Assembly: GCF_025698545.1 (NCBI RefSeq)
Contig: NC_068569.1
Location: 2,790,001 to 2,854,000 of the forward strand
DNA length: 64,000 bases
Direction of reading: 5' to 3'
From: Gossypium raimondii
Lineage: Eukaryota > Streptophyta > Magnoliopsida > Malvales > Malvaceae
Shown here in pieces: positions 49,192 to 60,554 of the stretch. How positions within the stretch are numbered: position 1 is the first letter of the stretch; every line of letters begins with the position of its first letter. The translations under genes were made by a program, and so were the position numbers. The notes beneath the pieces are model-generated. The model did not search any database and was not told where the DNA came from. It saw nothing but the letters and a program-made list of their open reading frames with translations.

Positions 49192-52100
49192 ATGACTTCC
49201 TCGAAGAAATACTACAAGGAAAAAATCGCTCGTCGCAAGTAAGTTTCCCTTGCTTTCTTATTCGAAGCTTCATTTTCTCTAATCCTCGTAAAAATGGATA
49301 TTTAATGCGAAATCTTCCCTTCAATTTCATTATTTAATAGATTTATGACATTAATTGTGCAGAGAGGAGAAAGCGGAAGAACCAGAGCAACCAAAGTACA
49401 GAGACAGAGCTAAGGAGCGAAGAGAGGATCAAAATCCAGATTATGAGCCAACTGAATTAGGTTCTTTTCATGCTGTTGCTCCTCCTGGAACCGTCGATCT
49501 TCGGTGAGATTCTACCCTTTTTTCTTGAATGCGTTATTTGATGCATTTCTGTTTTCCGCTTTAGGTTTTTTAAGATGCTCTGCTTCTATTAATCATTTAA
49601 TTGTTTTTTTTTAATGAATGTGTCTAGGTCAGCTGATGCTCACAAGATATCCATTGAGAAGAGCAAGTACCTTGGAGGTAGGCTTTTCAGTCTTAGAATT
49701 TGGAAATTTTAATGACTTGATTGATAGGATGCGTGCAATTTATTTTTTATTTTTGGCTTTTCGGGGGAACTTGCCGCTTCTGTTTAGCACTTTAGCTGCC
49801 TTTTCTGTTTTGCTTTTTTTTTTTTTTTAAATCTTGACGGTGTCTCCAACATTCAGGTGATGTGGAACACACTCATTTGGTCAAGGGGTTGGATTATGCT
49901 TTGCTTAACAAAGTTAGGAGTGAGATTGATAAGAAGCCTGAAGCCGGGGAAGAAACCGATGGAAAGTCGAGGTAATAAAGTACAATGTTTGTTTATATTA
50001 GGTGATGGGCTATAATCATATTGAAGTTTCAGTAATTTCCAAGTTATCTTTAAATTGCGCAATTAATAATCTTGTAATTGTTTTATAAATAAATGTTTTT
50101 TGTTCCAACAGAAAATCAAAAGAAGACCAGCAATTATCATTTCGAACAGCCACTGCAAAGGTGCAATAACTTCATCTTGAGTTGTGGAATAATTTTTCCA
50201 ATACAGTTTACAAAAAAAAAAAGATGCCGTTGGTTTAGGAAGCTGTTCGTGTTGATGTCTCTCCTTTTTTTTTTCAGTCAGTATATCAGTGGATAGTTAA
50301 ACCTCAAACTGTTATGAAGACAAATGAAATGTTTCTACCTGGTCGAATGGCGTTTATTTTTAATATGGTGAGAATCTCAGACATTTCCATTCTATTCTGT
50401 TTGTATTATTTAAAGAGGGATACTATCGGTACTTCTCCATTCATGAACTTTGAGCACTCTGTGCTGTAATTGGTACATGTTTGCAAACATACCCGCATGT
50501 TCACTTGCTACATAAAACTTCAATGCATATTCAAATTTGAAGTAAAAATATTCTTTTTATATAATTTCTTTGAAGTTACTTTACAAGTATTTGAGATTAT
50601 AATTGAATAATTGTGCCAAGTTTTTAGGCATGACTGCCTGTAGAGCATTGTTGATGGTTCTCAATTTTAATACTATAATTCCTATTTCCTGACTGAATTT
50701 CCCTTCTTCATTTCAGGAGGGTGGCTATTCTAATGACATTCCAACCACCTTGCACAGGAGTAAAGCTGACTGTCCAGTGCCTGATGTCTGTATCTCCATA
50801 ATTTCTTTGGACAACTTTTATTTTGATGCTAGATAGTGTTTCAGCTTTTGATAAGACTTCTTGTGCAGGAAATGGTTACTGTCAATGTTGATGGTTCTGT
50901 GCTTGATCGAATTGCTAAAATTCTGTCATATCTTCGCCTCGGGTCATCTGGGAAGGTTCTCAAGAAGAAAAAGAAGGAAAGGGATGCCAAAGGTGTTAGC
51001 TATATTTAGTTTTCTATTGTAATTTGAAGCCTAACTTTTCAATATGGGTTAATGTTGGATCAACAACTGTATGTGTTTCATATTATTTTTATCTGTGCTT
51101 ATAGTTATGCTTTTTAATATATATCCTTCTATTTTTCTTATTATAGGGAAGATTTCATCTCTTGGTAATGAATACTATGAAGAGGAAAAGTTATCAAAGC
51201 CTAATGATGGAGTGTCTAACGGTAGAACTGAGAAGGAAATTTTGCCCCCGACGCCTCCCCCTCCAAGGAAAAACCATCTTGATTCGAGGGAGAAGCAAGG
51301 CCCGACTATTGCTAGAGCAGAAGAGGATGATATATTTGTGGGGGAAGGCGTTGACTATAATAGTCCTGAGAAAGATGCAGTACCAAGCCCTCTTTCAGAG
51401 GATATGGAAGAGTCACCTCGACATAAAGAAAGAGTTTCATACTTTCCTGAACCTGCTTACGGCCCAGTGTCGCCTTCTGCTGCTCAGGAATGGCAAGAAC
51501 TGGTAAGTTGTTTCTACATTTTGTTATTCTTTTTCCAAATGCAGGAGAAACGTGCTGTGCAAAAGGTATTAAATGAAATTGTATAGACTTGTTTGGAGAT
51601 TAACTACTTAAATTCATTTTTAGCTACTTGAATTTTTATTAAAATTAAGTTCTGGTATACAAATTATTCATTATTCACTTTTCTGTCTGTTTGGTTTCAG
51701 AATGGTTACGATGCCCTCCAAACACAGGCCTTGGCTGGTGGGTACCAAGGAGAGTGGCAGGATTACCAATATGCTGACCAATTGGCTTATCCTGAGCAAT
51801 ACCTACAGGCTAGCATGCAAGGTTATGAGGTACAAGCTGGATCAAACATTCCACAAGATCCTCGATATATGACTCAAGAAGAGAAGGACCGAGGATTGGG
51901 ATCTGTGTTCAAGCGGGATGACCAAAGGCTTCAACAATTGAGGGAGAAGGATGCTCGTGAGAAGGATCCTAATTTCATATCTGAGAGTTACTCTGAATGT
52001 TATCCTGGTTATCAGGAGTACAACCGTGAGATTGTTGACAGTGATGATGAAGATGACTTGTCCAAAATGGATATGGGAGGACGAGTAAGCCTATTTTTCC

Positions 52101-52459
52101 ACCTTAAACTAAAAGCTGTTCCTCATTTATTTGGGTAATGATGATGCTTAGACTGGTCTACTAAAATGTAACAGGCTAAGGGTCGTCTTCATAGATGGGA
52201 CTTTGAAACAGAAGAGGAATGGGCAACGTACAATGAGCAGAAGGAAGCAATGCCAAAGGCTGCATTCCAGTTTGGTGTGAAGATGCAAGATGGAAGGAAG
52301 ACAAGGAAGCAAAACAAGGACCAGAAGCTCAACAACGAGCTACACAAGATTAACAAAATACTGGCAAGAAAGAAGATGGAGAAAGAATCAGGTGGTGGTG
52401 AAGGTGGAAGTCATAGCGATGATGTACAGCCTGGAAAGAAACTTAGGATATCAGGTTAA
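49192..52459 (+). CDS. SMU2: RED/SMU2 splicing factor (569 aa, 11 exons)
   Basis: Exons: 49192-49238, 49363-49503, 49628-49677, 49857-49971, 50112-50160, 50278-50367, 50717-50785, 50869-50992, 51147-51502, 51701-52084, 52175-52459; the sum gives 569 aa plus stop. The N-terminal RED domain includes YRDRAKERREDQNPDYEP, GGDVEHTHLVKGLDYALLNK and ADCPVPDEMVTVNVDGSVLD. A proline/acidic middle follows (LPPTPPPPR). The C-terminal RED part has NFISESYSECYPGYQEYNRE and the basic tail FQFGVKMQDGRKTRKQNKDQ. RED works with SMU1 in the pre-B spliceosome and affects splice-site choice. The Arabidopsis homologue is SMU2 by recall. The usual RED-repeat (Arg/Glu/Asp) tract is reduced here, as I remember for plant members. 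Confidence 0.95.
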
Positions 52460-53500
52460 AAAGTTCCAGTTCCTTTACCAGAAAGGTAAAGAAAAGCTAC
52501 TATTTCTTGGAGCTGATGTGTTAATTTGTATGAAGGTAGGTCATTGGCAAAGAGTGCAAAATTCATGGAAAAATCTTTTTTTAGAGCAATGAAATGCCAA
52601 CTAAAGTCGTTATTATAGTGTTCTGAGGCTTTTTTTTGCTTTGCCAACCATAGGCGGGATGCTTTTGTGTCATTTCATTTGTGCTTCTTACATAAAATAA
52701 GATTAAGAGATGGAAGTTCAATATGAAATTTACGTCTCATTAGAAGTTAACAGAATAGATTTAGAGTTTAGTTAGAGTTCAATCGCAACCATTTTTATTT
52801 TTATTTTTGTAATGTTCATTAAGTGGGATTCGAATAATGACCAAGTTCATTGTTAAAAATAGAAAGCAAATTAATTTTAAATAATGTGTTAGGATATAAA
52901 GAGTTCAGGTTCTGAAAGAGAATTAACATCTGATTTAATAATAAAAATCTAAAGTAAAATTTATCGGAAATTTAAAACATGAAACATGAATCGATTCGAA
53001 TCAAAGCATAATTAATCTCATACAAATTAAACTTGAAATAATTTAGAATCATAATTAATCTCATACAAATTAAACTTGAAATAATTTAGAATCGAGATGA
53101 TTCAAATAAAAACTTAAAATGATTCGAACCTGAATTAAGTCTCAAATCCAAATTCAAACCTAAACTAATTCCTATCCAAAATGGTTAAAAAGTAAAAATC
53201 AATCTAAAACTAAAATAATCTAAACTCAAAATTAATTTAAAAAAAGTAATCCAAAAATTTTAAAACTTGAATTCACCCAACCAACCGAATTCCTACGGCT
53301 ACCATCAACCTCACACAAATCGGCCTAGACCTAATTTATGGAGTAGGAATTTGTCCTAGAGTACAATCCCTAGCTCTAAGCAGCCCACAGCTTGATATAA
53401 GTAACTAATTGGTACTCTAAGGCCCAAAACTATTATATGGGCTACAATTTTAGGATCTAAGCTGACCAATCTCGCAAGTGCCAGCCCAGAGAGTAATTTT
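52460..53500. other. Spacer with A-rich degenerate repeats
   Basis: After the RED 3' region, 52880-53300 is a purine-rich stretch with many 'gattcgaa' and 'aaattaaact' type phrases and one exact tandem duplication (listed separately). No coding signal. Confidence 0.55.
53007..53092. repeat. Exact 43-bp tandem duplication
   Basis: The 43-base unit starting CATAATTAATCTCATACAAA occupies 53007-53049 and is repeated without change at 53050-53092. The lack of differences suggests a recent event. Confidence 0.95.
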
Positions 53501-54081
53501 ATCATATTTCCCTTTTATTTTTTATTTGAGTTTATTCCCTGAGATTTCGTGTATAGGGCGTTTGTTTCGTTCTCTTTATCCTCGAACGACTTCCACCAGA
53601 AGCAAGATAGGACACGATAAAACCCGTTCTTCTTCTTCTTCTTATTGTTCTTGTTCATATAATTTAATATTAAAGATTAAAAGTTAAAGACTTCGAAACA
53701 AGGATTCAGTTGGATATCTGATCACCTTATACTGATAGTCTGATACGAAAAAGGTACGAATTTTATCCCAATTTCTATTTTCAATTTCCGAATCCAAAAC
53801 AATATATCAGGCTGGAAAGGTCAACATTTTTAAACCCTAATTCGAGGAATTCTTGTTTTAGTTTGATTTTTTCCTGAAAAAAGCTCCCTTTGATTTATGC
53901 ATAGGAAAGGAAAGAAAAGTGTTTTTTATCATAGATTTTTTTTCGTGACTTAATTTGCCAAAAACTTGCAATTATTTGTTGTTTAGGGTTTTTAATAGGC
54001 GGCTAAGTCGGTATCAATCTTTGAATTTGCCGTGAAATTGCTTCTTGAACTTTGGAATCTGCCTCTTAGTGGTTTGGTTGC
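53501..54081 (+). promoter_or_regulatory. Promoter and leader of the FYVE-SYLF gene
   Basis: A TTC microsatellite lies at about 53627-53645. A donor-like AAAAAG|GTACGA at 53753/53754 and an acceptor-like CTCTTAG at 54069, 12 bases before the ATG, suggest a leader intron of about 316 bp. An AAACCCTAA telo-box occurs near 53833. These calls rest on motifs only. Confidence 0.4.
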
Positions 54082-55999
54082 ATGGCAAGCCTTGAGGGTG
54101 GCGTTTCATTTTCATACCTTTCAAAGCTAGAAAAGGGAAATAAAAACGCCTTTCAATTCGATGATGATTATAGGGATGCTGTTTGGACCGTGCCACAAGA
54201 CAAAAGTATTGTCCCATTAGGCTCAAAGTCGATGAAAAACGATTACCTCTATCAGTTTCGGGCTGAGTCCGATGATTTTATTGATGGAGAATACGATTCT
54301 GGTGATGATGTCTCTAAGTCAATGCAAAATGGCTTGTATCCTGAGGTGAACTTGAAGAATGTGTTGAGTGGGTTAGTTGCAATCGTAACTGGGCGTAATA
54401 AAGGCTCCCTTGGTGCTTCTGTGGATCAGCAATACCAAAGTTCTAATGTATCATTTCTGGGGTCTGAAAAGAATGGAGATACATATTTGCACTCCTCTGT
54501 TTATATACCAAGTGCTCCGCCACTTCTGGAGTCAAGTGGGATAGATTATAACGCATATAAGGAGGTTTTGGAAGCTGAGCCTCCGGAGTGGATTCCGGAT
54601 AGTTCTACTTCAGTTTGCATGCAGTGTAGTGCTCCATTTACTGCACTTACACGTGGCAGACATCATTGCCGGTTTTGTGGAGGGATTTTCTGCAGAGCAT
54701 GTTCTAAGGGAAGGTGCTTGCTACCTGTTAAATTTAGGGAAAGAAATCCCCAGAGGGTGTGTGATTCTTGCTATGATAGACTTGATCCGTTGCAGGGTGT
54801 TCTTATCAATACCATTAGCAATGCTGTCCAAGTAGCAAAACATGATGTCATGGATTGGACCTGTACACGTGGTTGGTTGAACTTACCATTTGGTTTGTCC
54901 ATGGAACATGAGATCTACAAAGCATCCAATACGTTGAGAAGCTATTGCCAGGTAAGATCCTACATTTCATTGTTCATAAACGATGATAGATTTATATGTC
55001 CAAAACTTTAATTGATGTTGTAATCACACTTCCCAACTAAATTAAGCGTTCACATAGATGGTTTGCACCAGTAATCATCTACCAAAAGACATGCCTTAGT
55101 TAAACTAATCTTTTGTATGTTGGATTTACACGAAGAGTATGTTTTGACACTGTGAGAAGCTTCTAGTAGCATTTGTTGAATTGGACAGGTTGCTAGGTTG
55201 AATCCAGAGAGATCTATACCATGGGCTGTCTTGAGAGGAGCCAAAGGTTTAGCTATTTTAACTGTTGTTAAAGCTGGAGTTCTTGTTGCATATAAACTTG
55301 GGACTGGTCTTGTTATTGCTCGAAGGTCAGATGGAACATGGTCTGCCCCATCAGCTTTGTGCTCTGTTGGTTTAGGATGGGGTGCTCAGGTAAACTTTTA
55401 ATCAAGAAAAATATACCTGCCCTAGCCGAATATACATGTCTAGGCCAGGCAGCTAAGGGCCAATTGCCTTCCAGGTGGCACAAGTATTTACATGCATAAT
55501 CTATCAACTAAGTGTTATTTTTATGTGTTTCTTAGATCGGAGGCGAGCTCATGGATTTCATAATTGTGCTTCATGATTCAAAAGCTGTGAAGACGTTTTG
55601 TAGTCGAATGCATTTTTCTCTAGGTGCTGGCTGCAGTGCTGCTGCAGGACCTGTGGGGAGAGTGCTGGAAGCAGATCTTCGAGCCGGGGATGGTGGGTCC
55701 GGCATGTGCTACAGTTATAGTTGTAGCAAAGGTATTCCATCCTGCAATTTAAATATACCCTTCTTTTGACTAGTTAGTGGACTTGACAAATCCGTTTTGT
55801 TGCAAATTTTGCAGGGGCGTTTGTTGGTGTGTCATTGGAAGGGAACATTGTTGCAACAAGAATGGATACCAACCTACGGTTCTATGGCGATCCGTATCTC
55901 ACCACTGCTGACATATTACTGGGGACCGTGGACAGACCAAAAGCTGCTGAGCCCTTGTATGCTGCACTACATAACCTCTACTCCAGCCTACGCTTTTAG
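54082..55999 (+). CDS. CFS1: FYVE-SYLF endosomal protein, CFS1 type (483 aa, 4 exons)
   Basis: Exons: 54082-54951, 55189-55389, 55536-55731, 55815-55999. The protein is 483 aa. Residues 143-147 are PSAPP, the P(S/T)AP type motif that binds the ESCRT-I subunit TSG101/ELC. The FYVE finger (about 168-233) has WIPD, RGRHHCRFCG and RVCDSC, all three signature parts for PtdIns3P binding on endosomes. Residues about 278-483 form a SYLF (Ysc84/DUF500) domain, which binds lipid and actin. The order FYVE then SYLF is that of Arabidopsis CFS1 (At3g43230 by recall), which links endosomal sorting to autophagosome maturation and limits cell death. All cysteine ligands of the finger are present. The start is the first ATG of a long, conserved first exon. 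Confidence 0.94.
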
Positions 56000-56654
56000 T
56001 TCCGGCACTATTTGGCAAAGCAGCTTGTGAAACAAGCAACAGCTTGAGTGCATGGTGCATTTCTTGCCCTGGATGATTTGTGACTGTATGGTTTATAGTT
56101 TATATGCATGTGGATGATGGATTGTTATTTGGTGGACGAGTAGGCATTGGGTCAAATATGTATCTACAGTTGTCAAACAAACCATTCAGTTACTATGTAA
56201 ATATTTCTATTCTTATTCCTTGCAAAAAGATAATATGAAAGCAGTATTTTTATTAGAGCTGCGTTGTTCATATTTTTTATTGATTATTAATTTAGCTGAT
56301 TCTTAAGATAAAGTCGTATTAGAAAGTGATATCTGATTAGGTATTAAATTTAAATAAATTGAAATACTTTAATTAATTAATTAATTAATTAATCCTCTTA
56401 GATTTTAGTTGAAATGATAATATAAAAAAATTTGAAAAATATAGTGTTATTAATTCGGTGTATTCAATTTAGACACAAATAGAGTAAGACTACTTTACAA
56501 TGACCAGCCCTACAGACTAGCCTATTTGGTAATCGAAGAGTTTCCATGCTATTTGTATCTTTACTTAACGGATAAATTTATTTTATTATTTATCGAAAAT
56601 AACGACGTAATCAAGGAGGTAGTATCTCAAGTCGAGTATGTCGCATCGTGATTC
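56000..56654. other. Spacer with AATT microsatellite
   Basis: Contains the 3' region of the FYVE gene, an (AATT)n microsatellite at about 56369-56393, and the promoter of the RBR gene. No coding signal. Confidence 0.6.
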
Positions 56655-58266
56655 GTGAATGTGAAAACACCAACAAAGGAAAAGGCAGAGCTAAGAAAAC
56701 CACTCGAAAAGACAAAAAACAATCCCCTAAAGCAAAGCAGGGTTCAAATTCAAGAAAAGCCTACCATTTTCTTGATGGCTACCATTGATGAAGAAATCTC
56801 AATAAAGAAGCGAAGCAGAGCAGGGTTTTCAAAGGATATCGAGATCGTTGACATTGAAAGGGATTCGTTTTGTTTTACACCCATCAAAGACAAAGGCAAC
56901 TCCAAGACTAACGCGATCTCTGTCGAACAATACAGTGAAGAAAGGGACCTTCAACTTGCCATCAAGCTTTCCACCATAACTTCCGATACTAACTTCATCG
57001 ATCTCGACAACTACGATGATGGTTTGTTCTTACTTAATTTCCAGCCCCCAAAGACAGATTTCGGTAAAAAACGAGAAAAAACAAAGAAACCCTTCTCTCA
57101 TCTTTCCGTTACTGAACCAGGAGAGTCATCAAACTGCAAAACTAACCAAAACCCATCTTTTACCTGCGAAATCTGCATCGAACCCAAGCAACCTAACGAG
57201 TCGTTCAACATCAAAGGCTGTTCTCACGCTTACTGTACAGATTGCATGATCAAATACGTGGCGTCTAAACTTCAAGACAAGATTACGGTTATAAGTTGTC
57301 CCGTTGAAAACTGTGAGGGTTTATTAGAACCTGAGTACTGTCGCAATATACTCCCTAAAGAAGTTTTTGATAGGTGGGGGGATGCTTTATGCGAGGCCAT
57401 GGTTTTAGGGCTTCAAAGTTTTTATTGTCCTTACAAAGATTGTTCCATGCTTTTGATCGATGATGGAGAAGAGGCCGTGAAGGAATCGGAATGCCCGAAT
57501 TGTAGGAGACTTTTCTGTGCGCAATGTAAAGTTCCATGGCATGCTGAGCTTGAATGTGGGGAATTTCAAAGGTTGCATAAAGATGAAAGAGAAAAGGAAG
57601 ATATTATGTTGATGAAGCTTGCTAAAGAAAAGAAGTGGGCTAGGTGCCCAAACTGTAGATTCGTCGTTGAGAGAACCCAGGGCTGTAGGTTCATGAGATG
57701 CAGGTTAGCTTTGGTTCTCAGTTTCTTTTTTCCCTTTCATTTTTACAAGCATATAATTCTGAGTTGGATAGCTACTGTTTGAATGAGGGAATTTTGATGG
57801 CATTAACACACATATGTGTGTGTGTGTTTTTCCTACGATTTTTCAAAAAGATTTGGCTTATAATACTCTATTGCTTTTGACATTTTTCATGAAAAGAACC
57901 TTGTTAAGGGGCCGATCTCTTTGGGAGAAAGTGTTGAAAATATGGTCGTCCGACAGCCGGTCTGTCCTTCAATAATAATATGTATTGTTTTCATGTTGGG
58001 TCATCTCTTTTCTCTATCAAGAGCTTTTCCTCAGTGACTTGCAAGACTCAGACAAAACCTCAACACGAAAATAATACCTTAATATTGTTGAAGGCTCGGT
58101 TAATTACCTAACAACCTGAACATTCATCGATTGTGCTGCATGTTCTGTTCTTTGCTGATCTTTGATGATTATCTGTAAAACCAGGTGTGGAGGTGCCTTC
58201 TGCTACGACTGTGGAACAACCCAAGTGGATAATCATCATCATTATTGCTACAATTGTAAACGTTAA
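56655..58266 (+). CDS. RBR-type E3 ubiquitin ligase (RING1-IBR-RING2), 376 aa, 2 exons
   Basis: Exons 56655-57703 and 58185-58266, joined in frame at an AG|G Arg codon. RING1 spans about 171-220 (CEICIEP, GCSHAYCTDC, SCPVENC). The IBR zinc domain lies around 240-301 (FYCPYKDC, CPNCRRLFCAQC). RING2 is about 331-374 (CPNCRFVV, TQGCRFMRC, RCGGAFCYDCG). C344 in TQGC is in the position of the catalytic cysteine that receives ubiquitin from the E2 before transfer to substrate. The protein stops shortly after RING2. The N-terminal 160 residues are charged and not recognised. An ATG at 56775 (Met41, MATIDEE) is an alternative start with a better context and would give 336 aa. The substrate is unknown. 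Confidence 0.9.
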
Positions 58267-60117
58267 TATTCCTTGTGTATATATGCTTCCTTCTGCAGAG
58301 TATTCTCTTTGTTAAACTAATCATATTTCTGACAATGGTTTTTGTTTATTATATAATTTTAATATATGTTTTAAGAAAACGTAACACTTTGATGCAGCAG
58401 CAAAAGCAATCTACCATTTTAAACTATTGTATTTTCCTATACGTAAAAGTAAACTTCCAAATTCATTAAAATCATAACACTTGTTGGAAAGATTGTCGAC
58501 CCAAGCACTGACACACTGCAGTAGACTTATGCAGGTAGCATAAATTGATATTTTTGTTTGTATATATAAATATTATTAATTTATGATATATATATATATA
58601 TGATGCGAATGAAAATTTTTTTTATATAAAATTATGTCATTATTTAAAATAATATTTGTTATTTTATAAAAATAAATTGAGTTGATATTAAATTGATGGG
58701 TGATTAGTGTAGTTGGTTCCACGGCAATTTGGCCAGTGTGCATTGTTGAAGTAATAAACTAATGTAATCAACATTCTTTTTGCTAACTCATTGCATGAAT
58801 AATATTAAATAAAACAAAATTTTTAACTTTTGGCCAAAATGGTAATAAATAATAATATGGTAAGTTATAAAATAGTCACTTAATTATGAAAAGCTATAAA
58901 ATAGTCACCTAATTTTTAATAAATTTATTTTAGGCCACTAATTATGAAAATTTACAAGATGGTCACTCAACTATTAGTAAATTTATTTTTGATCACCCAA
59001 CTATCTTGAATTTTTGGTGGAAATCTTATATTTTTAGTGTTTCCATTTCAACGTTAGCCAGTTGGTAACAAAAAAAAAAGAAAAATTAAATAGTTGAATG
59101 ATTATTTTGTAACTTTTCAAAATTGTGTAACCAAAAAGAAAAAAATCATAGTTGGATAACTACTAGTGTAATTTTACATTAAATAATAAAACATTTATCG
59201 AAATATTGTGCATCGGTTTGTGCATGAATATTTTATATATGAAATTTATTTAATACCATCCGTTTGATATTTGTAAATATTTATATATTTGGTAAATATT
59301 ATACATGTTAAATGTTTTTCATAAATATCGATGAATTTAAAACGATACTGATGAAATCAATACACACGAATTCAAGTAGAGAAATGATGCAATAGTGATT
59401 ACTTTGTGCACGAACTTAATCGAACACTTAGATAATAGTAAAGATAATTATTTATTAAAAAATAAAAAAATATATTATATCATAATATCAAACATGTAAG
59501 ATTTAATATTGAAATATATTTACCAATTTAAACAGTAAATATATATTTTATAATAGTTTAAACAGTATTTTTAGGTTTGAAGGAAAAAAATATCTTTTAA
59601 GAAACCAATCAATTCAGCTTAACTTTTAAAAACAAAAATAGAAGGCGGTTAAAATCTCCGGATTTTCAGAGACGGATGCTAACTCCTCCTGAACCAAATG
59701 ACGAAAATGCACTTATTCTATTGAGATTAACAAATAGTTTGCCTTCTTTTCAAGGCTAATTTCGTGAAAAAGGAATAACTCGCGAACGTGGGCTACTGTG
59801 ACGGCATATTCAAAAAGTCGAAGGATACCTTTTTACCGTATTTAAAGTTTATAAGTAAACGGGGCGAACAGATTATTGGACACGTGAACGAATCAAAATC
59901 GCACACGTCACTAGAAAAAACAAAAAAGATACTAAGATCTAAACTAAAAAAAATATTAAAAAGAAAAAGAAAGAAAAAACGAAGGAGCGGTTTCTACGTT
60001 AAAAGCTAAACATCTTTTCTTTCTTTTGTAATACAGCCGCTAAGGGAGAAAGCAAGCGAAGCAAACAATTGAAACTAAATTCTGCATTCAACTCTTGAGG
60101 TGATACTAACTTACTTT
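58267..60117. other. Spacer between RBR and bHLH genes
   Basis: AT-rich, with a TA microsatellite near 58586-58603. A decayed inverted-repeat element lies within it (listed separately). The frame at 59788-60009 is an extreme Lys/Arg-rich chance frame. The right end should hold the bHLH promoter. Confidence 0.5.
58855..59165. mobile_element. MITE-like inverted-repeat element (degenerate)
   Basis: The left part has repeated AAAATAGTCAC units (TTATAAAATAGTCACTTAA and CTATAAAATAGTCACCTAA). The right part, in reverse complement, reads AAAAGTTACAAAATAATCA, so the halves face each other. Interior phrases such as 'gatcacccaactatctt' belong to the 'gtcactcaactatt' repeats common in plant genomes. Exact ends are not defined. 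Confidence 0.45.
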
Positions 60118-60460
60118 GTAAGTCTCTTGTTGTTTGATCTTTCTTTCTCATTTTTTTTTCTTTTCCTTGTTTGTTTTTGTCTTGAAAATTGGCTGTATTT
60201 GAAGTTATTTTTATGGAACCCAGTTTGCATTGCATGTTTGGGAGTTAGGTGTCTGAAAATGGGTTTAACAAGGAACCTGCATAATTGCATATGAAGAGAT
60301 GTCATGTCTACATATGATGTTTTTCTTTTTTCTGTGAATTTGAGTGGTTGGGGATTTGTTTGCTTAATCATTCTATCATTTATATATATATATGCCATAT
60401 ACTCTTTGCAAATAGCTTCATTACTAACTAATGTTTATATGTCATTATATTCTTGTCCAG
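60118..60460 (+). other. Leader intron of the bHLH gene (predicted)
   Basis: A strong donor ACTTT|GTAAGT at 60118 and an acceptor TCTTGTCCAG ending at 60460 frame a 343-base intron with a T-rich interior. The leader would continue from 60461 to the ATG at 60555. Inferred from splice-site sequence. Confidence 0.55.
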
Positions 60461-60554
60461 GCCAAATACAAAGCAACAAAAAAAAAAAGTGAAGTTCTTG
60501 AGAAAGAGTAATTTGGAGTTTTTGAGAGTTTGAATTCGACCGTGTATATAGACA

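Noticed and set aside
59788-60009. 73-codon Lys/Arg-rich frame
   Set aside because: Composition comes from A-rich promoter sequence; no domain and no splice or promoter support.
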